From NCBI RefSeq assembly GCF_019104725.1, contig NZ_JAHRXF010000006.1, positions 124,001 through 188,000 of the forward strand: a stretch of DNA of 64,000 bases, given 5' to 3'. The translations under genes and the position numbers were made by a program. This document shows, in pieces, positions 53,883-61,762 of this stretch; the stretch's first letter is position 1; each line of letters begins with the position of its first letter. This DNA is from Streptomyces corallincola (lineage in GTDB: Bacteria > Actinomycetota > Actinomycetes > Streptomycetales > Streptomycetaceae). A model generated the notes under the pieces. The model saw only the letters and a program-made list of their open reading frames with translations, ran no database searches and was not told the origin of the DNA.

Positions 53883-54884
53883 ATGGCGTCGTCGGGGACC
53901 GCACCCCGCCGCGTGACGATCCACGACGTGGCCCGGAGCGCCGGTGTGTCACGCCAGACCGTGTCCCGGGCACTCAACGACAAGGGCGAGATCGACGCCA
54001 CCACCAAGGAACGCGTCCTCGACGCGGCCCTCGCCCTGGGCTACCGCCCCAGCCGCTTCGCCCGCGGCCTGGTCCGCCAGGACACCATCAGTGTCGGCCT
54101 GGTCATCCCCGACCTGCTCAACCCCTTCTTCACCGAGGTCGCCGCGGCCGCCCTCGACGCCGCCCGCACCCGCGGCTGGCACGTCGTCGTCTACGACACC
54201 GGCGACCGCCCCGACGAGGAACGCGGCACCCTGGAAATGATCGCCTCCCAAGTGGACGCCGTCGTCGGCTACTTGAGCCGCCCGGAGGAGGAGATCGACA
54301 AACTCGCCCGCGGCCTTCCGGTGGTTCTCATCGACCGCGAGCACCGCGCCGAACGCTTCAGCACCATCCGCATCGACGGCGAGGCGGGCGTCCACGCCGC
54401 CATACGGCACCTGTACGACGCGGGGCACCGGCACATCGGCATGCTCGACCACGCCGGGCGCTCCGAACCCAGCGTCCGGCACGACTGGTTCGCCGGTGCG
54501 ATGGCCTCCCACGGCCTCCCCGCCCACGCCGTCAGCCGCGCCGACCAGAGCGTCGAGGGCGGCGAGGCCGCCCTGAAGGACCTGCTCGCCGCCCACCCCG
54601 AGGTCACCGCCGTCTTCACCTTCAACGACATCGTCGCCATAGGCGCCCTGCGCGCCGCCCGCCGCCGCGGCCTCCGCGTCCCCGACGACCTCGCCGTCAT
54701 CGGCTTCGACGGCCTCAGCCTCGGCGCCCTGGTCGAACCCCCACTGACGACGGTCGCCCTGAACACCCGCGAACTGGGCGCCCTCGCCGTGGAACAGACC
54801 GCCCGCCTGCTGACCGGCGAGACTCCGCTGAGCACCGGGGAACTGGTGGTACGGGGGGAGCTGAGGGTGCGGGAATCCGCGTAG
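53883..54884 (+). CDS. LacI family transcriptional regulator
   Basis: A 333-residue regulator. The N-terminal helix-turn-helix VTIHDVARSAGVSRQTVSRALND and hinge (EIDATTKERVLDAALALGYRPS) are typical. The periplasmic-binding-like core (about 65-333) contains VGLVIPDLLNPFFTEVA, FSTIRIDGEAGVHAAIRHL, AVFTFNDIVAIGALRAARRRG and VIGFDGLSLGALVEPPLTTV. It would bind a sugar inducer and repress the importer operon. ATG 53883 follows GGAGGTGA. Divergent from the solute-binding protein gene; the operator array lies in between. Confidence 0.93.
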   Translation: MASSGTAPRRVTIHDVARSAGVSRQTVSRALNDKGEIDATTKERVLDAALALGYRPSRFARGLVRQDTISVGLVIPDLLNPFFTEVAAAALDAARTRGWHVVVYDTGDRPDEERGTLEMIASQVDAVVGYLSRPEEEIDKLARGLPVVLIDREHRAERFSTIRIDGEAGVHAAIRHLYDAGHRHIGMLDHAGRSEPSVRHDWFAGAMASHGLPAHAVSRADQSVEGGEAALKDLLAAHPEVTAVFTFNDIVAIGALRAARRRGLRVPDDLAVIGFDGLSLGALVEPPLTTVALNTRELGALAVEQTARLLTGETPLSTGELVVRGELRVRESA

Positions 54885-54948
54885 GCCGTATGCGCGAAGT
54901 CCCGTCGTACGCCGGGCAGGCGGGACTCCGCCGACACGCCCGCGTGGT

Positions 54949-55797
54949 TCAGTGCTGGTCGGCCGGTGTCAGGAATCGGCCGACCGTACCCACGAACGCG
55001 CCGGGGTCGTCGAGCCACGGATGATGCCCCGCACCCCGCTGCACCACGAACGTCGCATCCGCGAACAGTTCCGCGTACTCCCGCAGCACCCGGGGCGGAG
55101 CCCCCACGTCCACCCCGCCCGCGAGAACGAGCACCGTGCGCGGGAACGTCCCAAGACCCGCGCGGACCGCCTCGGGGGAGAACGCGCCCTCGCCCCCGAA
55201 CGCGGCCACGACCTCCGGCCTGGTCCCGGCTTCGACCCGCGCCTGAAGCGCCCGCGCCCCGTCGTCCCAACGCCCGTGGGAGAACGGGGTGATGGCCGCC
55301 CAGTCCACGCCCTCTTCCCCCGCGACAGCCCGGGACAGCGCGGCGAACGCCTCCGCGAACCAGGGCTCCCCGCTCCGCAGCCGAGCCACCTCCACCCGCT
55401 GCTCCGCACGCACCTCAAGGCCGACCGCCCGCACACTCGGAGTGACCAGCACCAGCCTGCCCACCCGCTCCGGATACCGGGCGACGTACTGCGCCGCGAC
55501 ATTCGCACCCGCACAGTGGGCCAGCAGATCCATCCGGGCGAGTCCCAGCTCCACTCGCAACGCCTCGACGTCATCGACAAGCCGGTCGCACCGGCACGAG
55601 GCGAGATCCACCGGCATCGCGGAGGCTCCCGTGCCCCGGGGATCGAGGCGGATCAACCGCCGGTGCGCGGACAGCCCGCCGAGATCACCGAGGTACGCCG
55701 AATCGGTGGGCCCGCCCGGCAGACAGACGAGGGGCGGACCCTCCCCGGACACGTGGTGGGCCAGTGGGGTCCCGTCGGGCGCGGAGAAGGTCGGCAT
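54949..55797 (-). CDS. alpha/beta hydrolase with Cys in the nucleophile position
   Basis: A 282-residue single-domain alpha/beta hydrolase of the proline-iminopeptidase/S33 style (oxyanion-hole segment CLPGGPTDSAYLGD, then RLIRLDPRGTGAS). The nucleophile elbow, normally G-x-S-x-G, reads DLLAHCAGANVAAQYV, with Cys in place of Ser. The acid is probably in VLVLAGGVDVGAPP and the His in RGAGHHPWLDDP. A Cys nucleophile is known in dienelactone hydrolases, but the change may also reduce activity. ATG 55797. It converges with the LacI gene and is divergent from a methyltransferase. Confidence 0.83.
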   Translation of the reverse strand: MPTFSAPDGTPLAHHVSGEGPPLVCLPGGPTDSAYLGDLGGLSAHRRLIRLDPRGTGASAMPVDLASCRCDRLVDDVEALRVELGLARMDLLAHCAGANVAAQYVARYPERVGRLVLVTPSVRAVGLEVRAEQRVEVARLRSGEPWFAEAFAALSRAVAGEEGVDWAAITPFSHGRWDDGARALQARVEAGTRPEVVAAFGGEGAFSPEAVRAGLGTFPRTVLVLAGGVDVGAPPRVLREYAELFADATFVVQRGAGHHPWLDDPGAFVGTVGRFLTPADQH

Positions 55798-55914
55798 GGC
55801 ACGGATGCTCCACCGCCCGGAGCGGGCCGGGCAACCCCATTACCCTCTGCGCACACCTCAGTCGGCGCAGCACGCCCCGCCCTGCCACCCGGCCGTCCAC
55901 CGTAGGATCACCCG

Positions 55915-56547
55915 GTGACCCGGACCGCCACCCTCGCAGGCCTCTTCGACGACCTGGCCGACAGCTACGACCACGAACACCACGAGAAGATCGCCGGGGC
56001 ACTGCTCGCCCAGGCCCGGCCGGGGGCGGCCGACGCCGTGGCGGACGTGGCCTGCGGAGCGGGGGCGGTCGCCCTGCGGCTCGCGGCCGACCGTCCCGAA
56101 AGCGCGCCCGCCGTCCTGGCGATCGACGTGTCACCCGGGATGATCGACGCGGGCAGAACCCGAGCAGCGGCCCAACTCCCCGGCCGCACCGACGCGATCG
56201 ACTGGCAGGTCGGGGACGCCGTGCCCCTCCCCGTCCCCGACGGCTCCCTCGACACGGTGCTCTGCGCGTCCTCCCTGCACTTCCTCGGCACCCGCGCCCT
56301 CACCGACTGGCGCCGCGCCCTCCGCCCCGGCGGCCGGATCGGCTTCACCCTCCCCCTGGCCACCCACTTCCGCCCCTCCGACCGCTTCGCGGCACTGCTC
56401 GCGGCCGATATCCCCCTACCGAACAGCACGGCCGAGGCGACGAGTTGGGCCACGGCGAACGGCTTCACCGACGTGCTCTCCTGCATCGAGATCCTCGGCA
56501 CCCGCCGCGTGGTGATGACGACGGCGACCTCACCCGCCCACCACTGA
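55915..56547 (+). CDS. class I SAM-dependent methyltransferase
   Basis: A 210-residue UbiE/COQ5-like methyltransferase. Motif I is AVADVACGAGAVALRLAADRP (ACGAGAV replaces the more usual GxGxG), then LAIDVSPGMIDAGR (ribose-binding acid), VGDAVPLPVPDGSLDTVLCASSLHFL (motifs II-III) and ALRPGGRIGFTLP. Substrate unknown. GTG 55915 is the only reasonable start. The end lies at the edge of a stretch with lower GC and scrambled genes. Confidence 0.85.
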   Translation: MTRTATLAGLFDDLADSYDHEHHEKIAGALLAQARPGAADAVADVACGAGAVALRLAADRPESAPAVLAIDVSPGMIDAGRTRAAAQLPGRTDAIDWQVGDAVPLPVPDGSLDTVLCASSLHFLGTRALTDWRRALRPGGRIGFTLPLATHFRPSDRFAALLAADIPLPNSTAEATSWATANGFTDVLSCIEILGTRRVVMTTATSPAHH

Positions 56548-56738
56548 TACCGGCTTCCTGCGGCCGTGCCGGGTCCGAAACGATGCCCGGATCAACCGAG
56601 TCGGGCCGCAGGGGAAGCGGAGATGTTCGGTTTCGGCCTCCCGTCCGAAGCCGGACGATGGTCTGCCCGGCGCGGGTCAGAGTGGCCTACGCTGCCGAGG
56701 TGGCCGTCGGTCGTGAGTTGCCCGCCATTCGGCTGCTG

Positions 56739-57671
56739 TCAGGCTTCGATGTGAAGCCACGTGTCGCCGGCGCGAAGCCATAGAAGACCGTCGCGACCCT
56801 GACCGCAGCCCCTGACCACCCGTCCGGGCACTCGAATCTTGCGCCGCTCGGTCACACCCCAGGTATCACCATCCAACTCGGCTCGCACCACTTCGGTTGA
56901 CCGCTGGTTGTGAACACGCTTGGTCAGGACCGCTCGATGGTCGCGCACGGCGAACCCGTCCGGGGCATGTACTGGGCTGGGCCAACTGGTCACCTCACCG
57001 GTCGACGGGGTGATCTGCGTCAAGAACGTGCCTCCGCGCCGACTGCCGGAATACCAGACCAGCCAGACCCGGTCCCCCTCGGTGGCAGCGGTGCATCCCT
57101 CCAAAGGCACGTCAGGAAGGCGACCTCCCGGAGCCCAGGTAGCCCGACCATCGGCACTCCAGCCGGCAAGACCGGCTGCGGACTCGGGATGCTCTCCGTA
57201 GATGCCTTCGTCTCCGTAAGCCGTCCAGATCGATCCCCCGGGATCGGTCACCAGAGCAGGGATGTCGTCGCCGATGCAGAAGGTGGCCTCTTGGTCACCG
57301 CTTTCGAGCGAGAACACCACGGCGTTCGGGCGCCAAGCTCCCGACTTCTCCTTGGCCGCTCGACCGCCTGCTACGAGAAGTCGGGCCTCCGGCAGAAGAG
57401 CGATGTGGCTCGGCCTGACCGGGACGTCCTTGATCGGTCGCCGTTGAAACGAACCGTCAGCCTGGCGAATCACGAGTACCGCATCGAATGGGACCTGCGT
57501 GCCCCAGCCCATCCACCCCTTCATGTGACGATTTCGGCGTAGGGACTGCCGATGGACGAGGAGAACAGCCAACTCCCCCGTCGGTCCAACGGTCCACCAC
57601 AGAGGGCGTCGCCCCGCCCAGAATTCCGCTACGGACGGCTTCCAAACCCTCTGCACGCCGACCTTCGACAC
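56739..57671 (-). CDS. hypothetical protein, lower GC, probably propeller-like
   Basis: About 310 residues, not recognised. The sequence has repeated Trp-Gly/Asp-Gly segments (WWTVGPTGELAVLLV, GGSIWTAYGDEGIYG, VWLVWYSGSRRGG and DGLLWLRAGDTWLHIE) that suggest a beta-propeller. Codon bias is weaker and GC lower than nearby genes, which indicates acquisition by transfer. GTG 57671 follows AGGGGG; the open frame extends to 57794, and GTG 57674 is equally possible. It lies next to remnants of insertion sequences, so it may belong to the same imported piece. Confidence 0.6.
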   Translation of the reverse strand: MSKVGVQRVWKPSVAEFWAGRRPLWWTVGPTGELAVLLVHRQSLRRNRHMKGWMGWGTQVPFDAVLVIRQADGSFQRRPIKDVPVRPSHIALLPEARLLVAGGRAAKEKSGAWRPNAVVFSLESGDQEATFCIGDDIPALVTDPGGSIWTAYGDEGIYGEHPESAAGLAGWSADGRATWAPGGRLPDVPLEGCTAATEGDRVWLVWYSGSRRGGTFLTQITPSTGEVTSWPSPVHAPDGFAVRDHRAVLTKRVHNQRSTEVVRAELDGDTWGVTERRKIRVPGRVVRGCGQGRDGLLWLRAGDTWLHIEA

Positions 57672-57827
57672 CACATCCCCCTGCTTCCTGCCGCAGCACC
57701 CGCACGTGAGCGCAGACGAGAGGAGTCTATTGATGCCAGAACCAGGCACCGCGCTGCGTCGTCCGACTGTCCGCGCTGATCTCACGCACGCCATTCCACA
57801 CAGTGGAATATCCGGACCTGCCGATGC

Positions 57828-57911
57828 TCACGCCCCAGCCGCCGGATACCAGCGCAGCTCGACCGTGTTCCCGTCCGGGTCCCGTACGTACAGAGAGACC
57901 GCGACACCCTG
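57828..57911 (-). pseudogene. C-terminal remnant of a VOC/glyoxalase family gene
   Basis: Minus-strand translation gives GVAVSLYVRDPDGNTVELRW and then YPAAGA and a stop. V-R-D-P-D-G-N-x-V-E-L is the end signature of vicinal-oxygen-chelate proteins, including the Glu metal ligand. Only about 27 codons remain; upstream the reading changes into a transposase piece at about 57912, so the gene was cut by an insertion. Confidence 0.65.
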
Positions 57912-57912
57912 C

Positions 57913-57990
57913 GCGCCGCAACAAAGCTTCGATCAGAACCCATTCCGCGCCGGTGATGTCGGAGGGACAGCGACGCTGGCGCGTGGTGGC
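57913..57990 (-). pseudogene. N-terminal remnant of an IS5-type transposase
   Basis: Minus-strand reading gives RQRRCPSDITGAEWVLIEAL followed by LRR. The pattern R-R-x-P-S-D-x-T-x-A-E-W-x-L-I-x-x-L-L is the opening of IS5-family transposases common in Streptomyces. The frame is closed by TAA (57994-57996) upstream and joins the VOC remnant downstream. No catalytic DDE part is present. Confidence 0.7.
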
Positions 57991-58053
57991 GGCTTACCTC
58001 CAGGCCAGAGTGAAGAAGAGGCCCGACCTGAAGCCGGGCGCCCCTGACGGGTG

Positions 58054-58443
58054 TCAGGCTGAGGCGACGAGATCGATGGTGGATTCGATGGAGTTGAGCT
58101 GAGCGATGAGGCGCTTGACCCACTCGTCGCCCGGGTAGGCGGCGGCGTGAGGGGCGACCGTGCCGGTGGTGAACCGGCGGAACTCAGTCAGTTTCTCGGT
58201 GAGTACGGCTCGTTCGTATGCCTCCAGTGCGGCGCGTTCGGCGCCGAACTGATAGCAGTCGGCCCTCGTCCAGATTGGCGATGACCAGCCGTCTTCGGCG
58301 ATGACGTCACGCAGAGCTGCAGGCCCACCGGCCTCGACAGCGAGATCTGCAAACGCCGCAACGAGTTCCAGCGCACGATCAACCGGATCAAGAACTCCCG
58401 GGCCGTCGCCACTCGCTACGACAAGAGGGCCCACGTCTTCCAC
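58054..58443 (-). pseudogene. truncated hypothetical gene
   Basis: A 129-codon ORF whose last 75-80 codons (AERAALEAYERAVLTEKLTEF and on to IDLVASA) look like the normal end of a soluble, Glu-rich helical protein. The first 40 codons run antisense to a transposase fragment (58321-58488), so the apparent ATG at 58443 is not native. The original gene was most likely interrupted by an insertion sequence. Function unknown. Confidence 0.45.
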
Positions 58444-58488
58444 GGCATCGTCACGGTCGCAGCGATCCGCTTATGGCTCCGGCCATGA
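58321..58488 (+). pseudogene. C-terminal remnant of an IS5-type transposase
   Basis: Plus-strand reading gives RPTGLDSEICKRRNEFQRTI, then NRIKNSRAVATRYDKRAHVF, HGIVTVAAIRLWLRP and a stop at 58486-58488. This is the conserved tail of IS5-type transposases, containing the last part of the DDE domain. It includes a TTA Leu codon. The rest of the element is missing, and the N-terminal remnant at 57.9 kb is on the other strand, so these are two separate decayed events. Confidence 0.75.
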
Positions 58489-58503
58489 TCCGCCGGACAG
58501 GAC

Positions 58504-58704
58504 CTAGCCTGAGCGGCCTCCACGGCCCGGATGCCGCCCGCCCCCGCCCACCCGCTCCAGATAGCTGCCCCGCTCCCTGTCCCACTCCCGCCGCAACGGA
58601 TCACGCACCAGCCGCACCCCCCGCCCCAGCGGTGTGACCACCCCGAAGTACAGGATCACCAGACCGACTTGACCCACCCGCTCAGTCCATCGGGATCGCC
58701 GCAC
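58504..58704 (-). CDS. small SxtJ-like membrane protein
   Basis: A 66-residue protein with one hydrophobic stretch: VGQVGLVILYFGVVTPLGRG, then VRLVRDPLRREWDRERGSYLERV. The F-x-V-V-T-P-L-G-x-x-x-R-L-x-x-D-P-L pattern is the end of SxtJ-type proteins that accompany carbamoyltransferases; this version lacks the first half. GTG 58704 lies 8 bases after GAGGAGG and within the carbamoyltransferase 3' end (23-base overlap); a GTG at 58713 is the alternative. Probably a membrane partner of the carbamoyltransferase. Confidence 0.65.
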   Translation of the reverse strand: MRRSRWTERVGQVGLVILYFGVVTPLGRGVRLVRDPLRREWDRERGSYLERVGGGGRHPGRGGRSG

Positions 58705-60535
58705 GCCAGTCACCCTCCTCGCGCCACTCCGGCTGGTCCCGCTTGTCGAGGACGAAGTCGCCCAGTACCAGCAGGTCGATGCGGGTCCGCATGAAGCATG
58801 CGTAGGCCTCCGCCGGGTCCCGCACGATCGGCTCGCCCCGGACGTTGAAGGACGTGTTCACCAGCACCGGGCACCCCGTGCGCTCCCGGAACGCGGTCAG
58901 GAGGGCGCGGAAGCGGGGGTTGCGGTCCGCCGTGACCGTCTGGACCCGAGCCGAACCGTCCACGTGTGTCACCGCGGGGACGGCCGAACGCGGCACCCGC
59001 AGCAGGTCCAGGCCGGTCAGCCCGGCCGCCTCCGCGTCCACCTCCCGGCGCCGGGCGGCGGCCACCTGGGCGGTCAGCAGCATGTACGGGCTCTCCTGCC
59101 CCAGCTCGAACCAGTCCTTCGCCTCCTCAGCGAGCACCGCCGGGGCGAACGGGCGGAACGACTCACGGAACTTGGTCTTCAGATTGAGCGTGGACTGCGT
59201 CTCCGGATCACGAGGATCGGCCAGGATCGACCGGTTGCCCAGCGCGCGCGGCCCGAACTCCATCCGCCCCTGGAACCAGCCCACCACCTTGCCCGCCGCC
59301 AGTTCGCCCGCCACCCGCTCCGGCAACTCCCGCTCGGGCAGCCGCACGGCCGGGTAACCGCCCCGCCGCAGGAACTCCTCCACCTCCCCGGCGGAGAACG
59401 CGGGCCCCAGCAGCGCCCCCGCCATCGCGTCCGTACCCCGCCGCACATGCGCGCGCGGAGCACCCCGGCGGTGCGACTCCGCCAGTGCCGCGCCGAGCGC
59501 GCCGCCCGCGTCCCCGGCCGCCGGTTGCACCCACACCTCCTCGCACCCGCTGTCGGCCGAAACACGCCCATTGGCCACGCAGTTGAGCGCGACCCCGCCC
59601 GCCAGACAGAGCCGCCGCTCACCGGTACGTGCCAACACCGTGCGGGACAGGCGTAGTACGACCTCCTCGGTCACCTGCTGTACCGAGGCCGCGAGGTCGA
59701 ACTCCCGCTCCGTCAGCGGGCCTTCGGGGGTACGGCGCGGGCCGTCGAACAGGTCCTCGAAGGCGCGGCCCGTCATGGTCCGCCCGTACTGGAAGGTGAA
59801 GTACCGCAGATCCAGCCGGAACGAACCGTCCGCCTTGACGTCGATCAGCCGCTCCCGGATCAGCCGCGCGTACCGGGGCTTCCCGTACGGCGCGAGACCC
59901 ATCAGCTTGTACTCGCCCGAGTCCACCTTGAAGCCGCAGAAGTAGGTGAACGCCGAGTACAGCATGCCCAGCGAGTGCGGGAACCGCAGTTCGGCCAGCG
60001 GCAGCAGACTGGTGCCCCGGCCGTGCCACAGGGTCGTCGTCGCCCACTCACCGACCCCGTCCACGCACAGCACGGCCGCCGACGGGTACGGGCTCGGGAA
60101 GAACGCCGACGCCGCGTGCGACGCGTGATGCCGGTGCGCGACGACCGGCGGCAGCGGACCCCCGCCCGCGACGGCGGACAGCCGCGCCCTCACGTCGTCC
60201 AGCGCCCGCCGCTTCCAGCCCGTCCACTGCGGGAACGCCCGCCGGAACACGGGGAAGCCGTGTGGGGCCGTCGCCAGCCAAGTGGCCAGCACCCGGCGGA
60301 ACTTCAGCGCCGGGTCCTCGTAGAAGGCGACCGCCGCCAGCTCGTCCGGGCGTAGCCCCGCCTCCCGCAGACAGGACGCGACGGCGCGCTCCGGGAACCC
60401 CGGATCGTGCCGCTGCCTGCTGAACCGCTCCTCCTGAGCGGCGGCCACCGGCACCCCGTCCACCACCAGGGCGGCGGCGCTGTCGTGGTAGTAGGCGGAG
60501 ATTCCCAGCACCGGGCCGCCGACGGCTGCCGCCAC
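58682..60535 (-). CDS. carbamoyltransferase, NodU/CmcH family
   Basis: A 617-residue O-carbamoyltransferase. The N-terminal Kae1-like part begins VLGISAYYHDSAAALV and includes EERFSRQRHDPGFPERAV, AHRHHASHAASAFFPSPYPSA and LAGGVALNCVANGRV. The YrdC-like C-terminal part contains GRMEFGPRALGNRSILADPRDP and NTSFNVRGEPIVRDPAEAYACF. These enzymes transfer carbamoyl from carbamoyl phosphate via carbamoyl-AMP to a hydroxyl of sugars or natural products. GTG 60535 begins one base after the stop of the small ORF upstream, without a clear ribosome-binding site, suggesting coupling. Acceptor unknown. Confidence 0.9.
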   Translation of the reverse strand: MAAAVGGPVLGISAYYHDSAAALVVDGVPVAAAQEERFSRQRHDPGFPERAVASCLREAGLRPDELAAVAFYEDPALKFRRVLATWLATAPHGFPVFRRAFPQWTGWKRRALDDVRARLSAVAGGGPLPPVVAHRHHASHAASAFFPSPYPSAAVLCVDGVGEWATTTLWHGRGTSLLPLAELRFPHSLGMLYSAFTYFCGFKVDSGEYKLMGLAPYGKPRYARLIRERLIDVKADGSFRLDLRYFTFQYGRTMTGRAFEDLFDGPRRTPEGPLTEREFDLAASVQQVTEEVVLRLSRTVLARTGERRLCLAGGVALNCVANGRVSADSGCEEVWVQPAAGDAGGALGAALAESHRRGAPRAHVRRGTDAMAGALLGPAFSAGEVEEFLRRGGYPAVRLPERELPERVAGELAAGKVVGWFQGRMEFGPRALGNRSILADPRDPETQSTLNLKTKFRESFRPFAPAVLAEEAKDWFELGQESPYMLLTAQVAAARRREVDAEAAGLTGLDLLRVPRSAVPAVTHVDGSARVQTVTADRNPRFRALLTAFRERTGCPVLVNTSFNVRGEPIVRDPAEAYACFMRTRIDLLVLGDFVLDKRDQPEWREEGDWRAAIPMD

Positions 60536-60536
60536 G

Positions 60537-60791
60537 TCAGAACAGCGGATAGACGGACGCGTCGTCCTCCGGCTGCGGGCGCAGCGGAGACGACGGCGGG
60601 GGAGAGGCGTGGGGACCGTCGCCCCGAGCCGGGTCCGGTACCGCCCCGGCGCGCGGGTCCGATGCCGCCCCGGCACCAGGGTCCGATGCCGCCGCCGCGC
60701 GCCGCCCCCGCAGCCACGTGGCGAGGCGACGGGACCCCGGACCCCTCTCCGGGTCGCCCGCCCGCTCCTCGGAACCCTCCGCCCCGCTCAC
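60537..60791 (-). CDS. small hypothetical ORF coupled to SGNH and carbamoyltransferase genes
   Basis: 84 codons. GTG 60791 overlaps the stop of the SGNH gene (GTGA), and its TGA is one base before the carbamoyltransferase start. The product is MSGAEGSEERAGDPERGPGS, then a basic helix-like RRLATWLRGRRAAAA, a Pro/Asp-rich repeat (DPGAGAASDPRAGAVPDPARG) and the acidic-aromatic end PEDDASVYPLF. No domain is recognised. The middle is low complexity, so only the position and the N- and C-terminal parts support a real gene. Confidence 0.5.
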   Translation of the reverse strand: MSGAEGSEERAGDPERGPGSRRLATWLRGRRAAAASDPGAGAASDPRAGAVPDPARGDGPHASPPPSSPLRPQPEDDASVYPLF

Positions 60792-61705
60792 GACAGCTCC
60801 AGCCGGTCCGCGAGCTGCCGGGCCACGAGGTCGTATCCCAGGTCGGTGCAGTGCACCCGGTCGATGAACAGCCAGTCCTCCGGTCCCGCGACCTCGCCGA
60901 GCGCCACGTTCATGTCCACGAACGGCACGCCCAGTTCGCCGCAGCCGAACGCCAGCCCCTCGGCGTAGGAACGGCCCACCCGCATGGTGGAGATGTCGTT
61001 GTGGAAGCGCCGGAAGTTGGACACCTCGTCCAGCTCGTCGAACAACGCCTTCTCGCGCGGCAGCGGTTCCTCCCGCACCCACGGCGCGAGCGGCTGGAGC
61101 GCGAAGGTCAGCTTGGCCCCGAGCCCGTCCGCGAACCGCTTCCAGCCGGTCAGGTGACGTAGCGTCAATTCTGTTGCGTGAGACACCCGTTGCTCGGTCG
61201 GCGGGATGACGTCCGGGGCGGGGCCGCAGTCGAAGAACGCCCCGTGCCGTCCCTGCTGCTCCTGGGGCAGCCTGCTGAGCACCAGGTTGTTCACCCCCGA
61301 CAGCAGCACGATCTCCTCCACCTCGGGGAGTTCGTGCTGGAAGAGGGTGAACAGCATCAGCTCCTGCACCGAGTTGTGGCTCTGCCCGGCGAAGTTGACC
61401 CAGGGCAGCCGGGGCGCGTACGCGTTCCACAGCCGGGCGCTGATCGTCGCCGCGTCGCCGGTGGCGCCGACCCCGAAGACGGCGGAGCTGCCCGCCAGCA
61501 CCCGTACGGGACCCTCGGGACGATCGTCCCCGACCGTCGCCCGCTCCCCGCCCGGGCCGGGCGTGACCCGGAAGCCGTGCCGGTCGGTGGAGTGGACGGG
61601 CGTCTTCTCACCGCCGTACTGGAAGTAGCCGATGTACGGCTGGTCCTCCAGGACGAACGTGTAGTGCTCCATGTGCGGGGTGAACTCGGCGCGGGCTGAC
61701 GTCAT
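60788..61705 (-). CDS. SGNH/GDSL-type hydrolase
   Basis: A 305-residue protein. SGNH blocks are VRVLAGSSAVFGVGA (block I, G-S-S with the Ser nucleophile), NFAGQSHNSVQELML (block II Gly), LLSGVNNLVLS (block III Asn) and FIDRVHCTDLGYDLVARQLAD (block V Asp-x-x-His). There is no signal peptide, so it is cytosolic. SGNH proteins near carbamoyltransferases probably add or remove acyl groups on the same sugar or natural product. ATG 61705 follows GGGAGCC. Downstream it is coupled with the 84-codon ORF. Confidence 0.85.
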   Translation of the reverse strand: MTSARAEFTPHMEHYTFVLEDQPYIGYFQYGGEKTPVHSTDRHGFRVTPGPGGERATVGDDRPEGPVRVLAGSSAVFGVGATGDAATISARLWNAYAPRLPWVNFAGQSHNSVQELMLFTLFQHELPEVEEIVLLSGVNNLVLSRLPQEQQGRHGAFFDCGPAPDVIPPTEQRVSHATELTLRHLTGWKRFADGLGAKLTFALQPLAPWVREEPLPREKALFDELDEVSNFRRFHNDISTMRVGRSYAEGLAFGCGELGVPFVDMNVALGEVAGPEDWLFIDRVHCTDLGYDLVARQLADRLELS

Positions 61706-61762
61706 CGAGAGGGGCTCCCGTCGGGTGCGCGGTGCGTGACTGGGGCTGCGGGGGTGCGCCGG

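Noticed and set aside
54898..54927. AGTCCCG/CGGGACT pair after the LacI gene as terminator
   Set aside because: Only 7 bp with a 16-base loop; too weak to call.
57706..58047. Plus-strand ORF of 113 codons
   Set aside because: It spans the VOC and transposase remnants, which read clearly on the minus strand.
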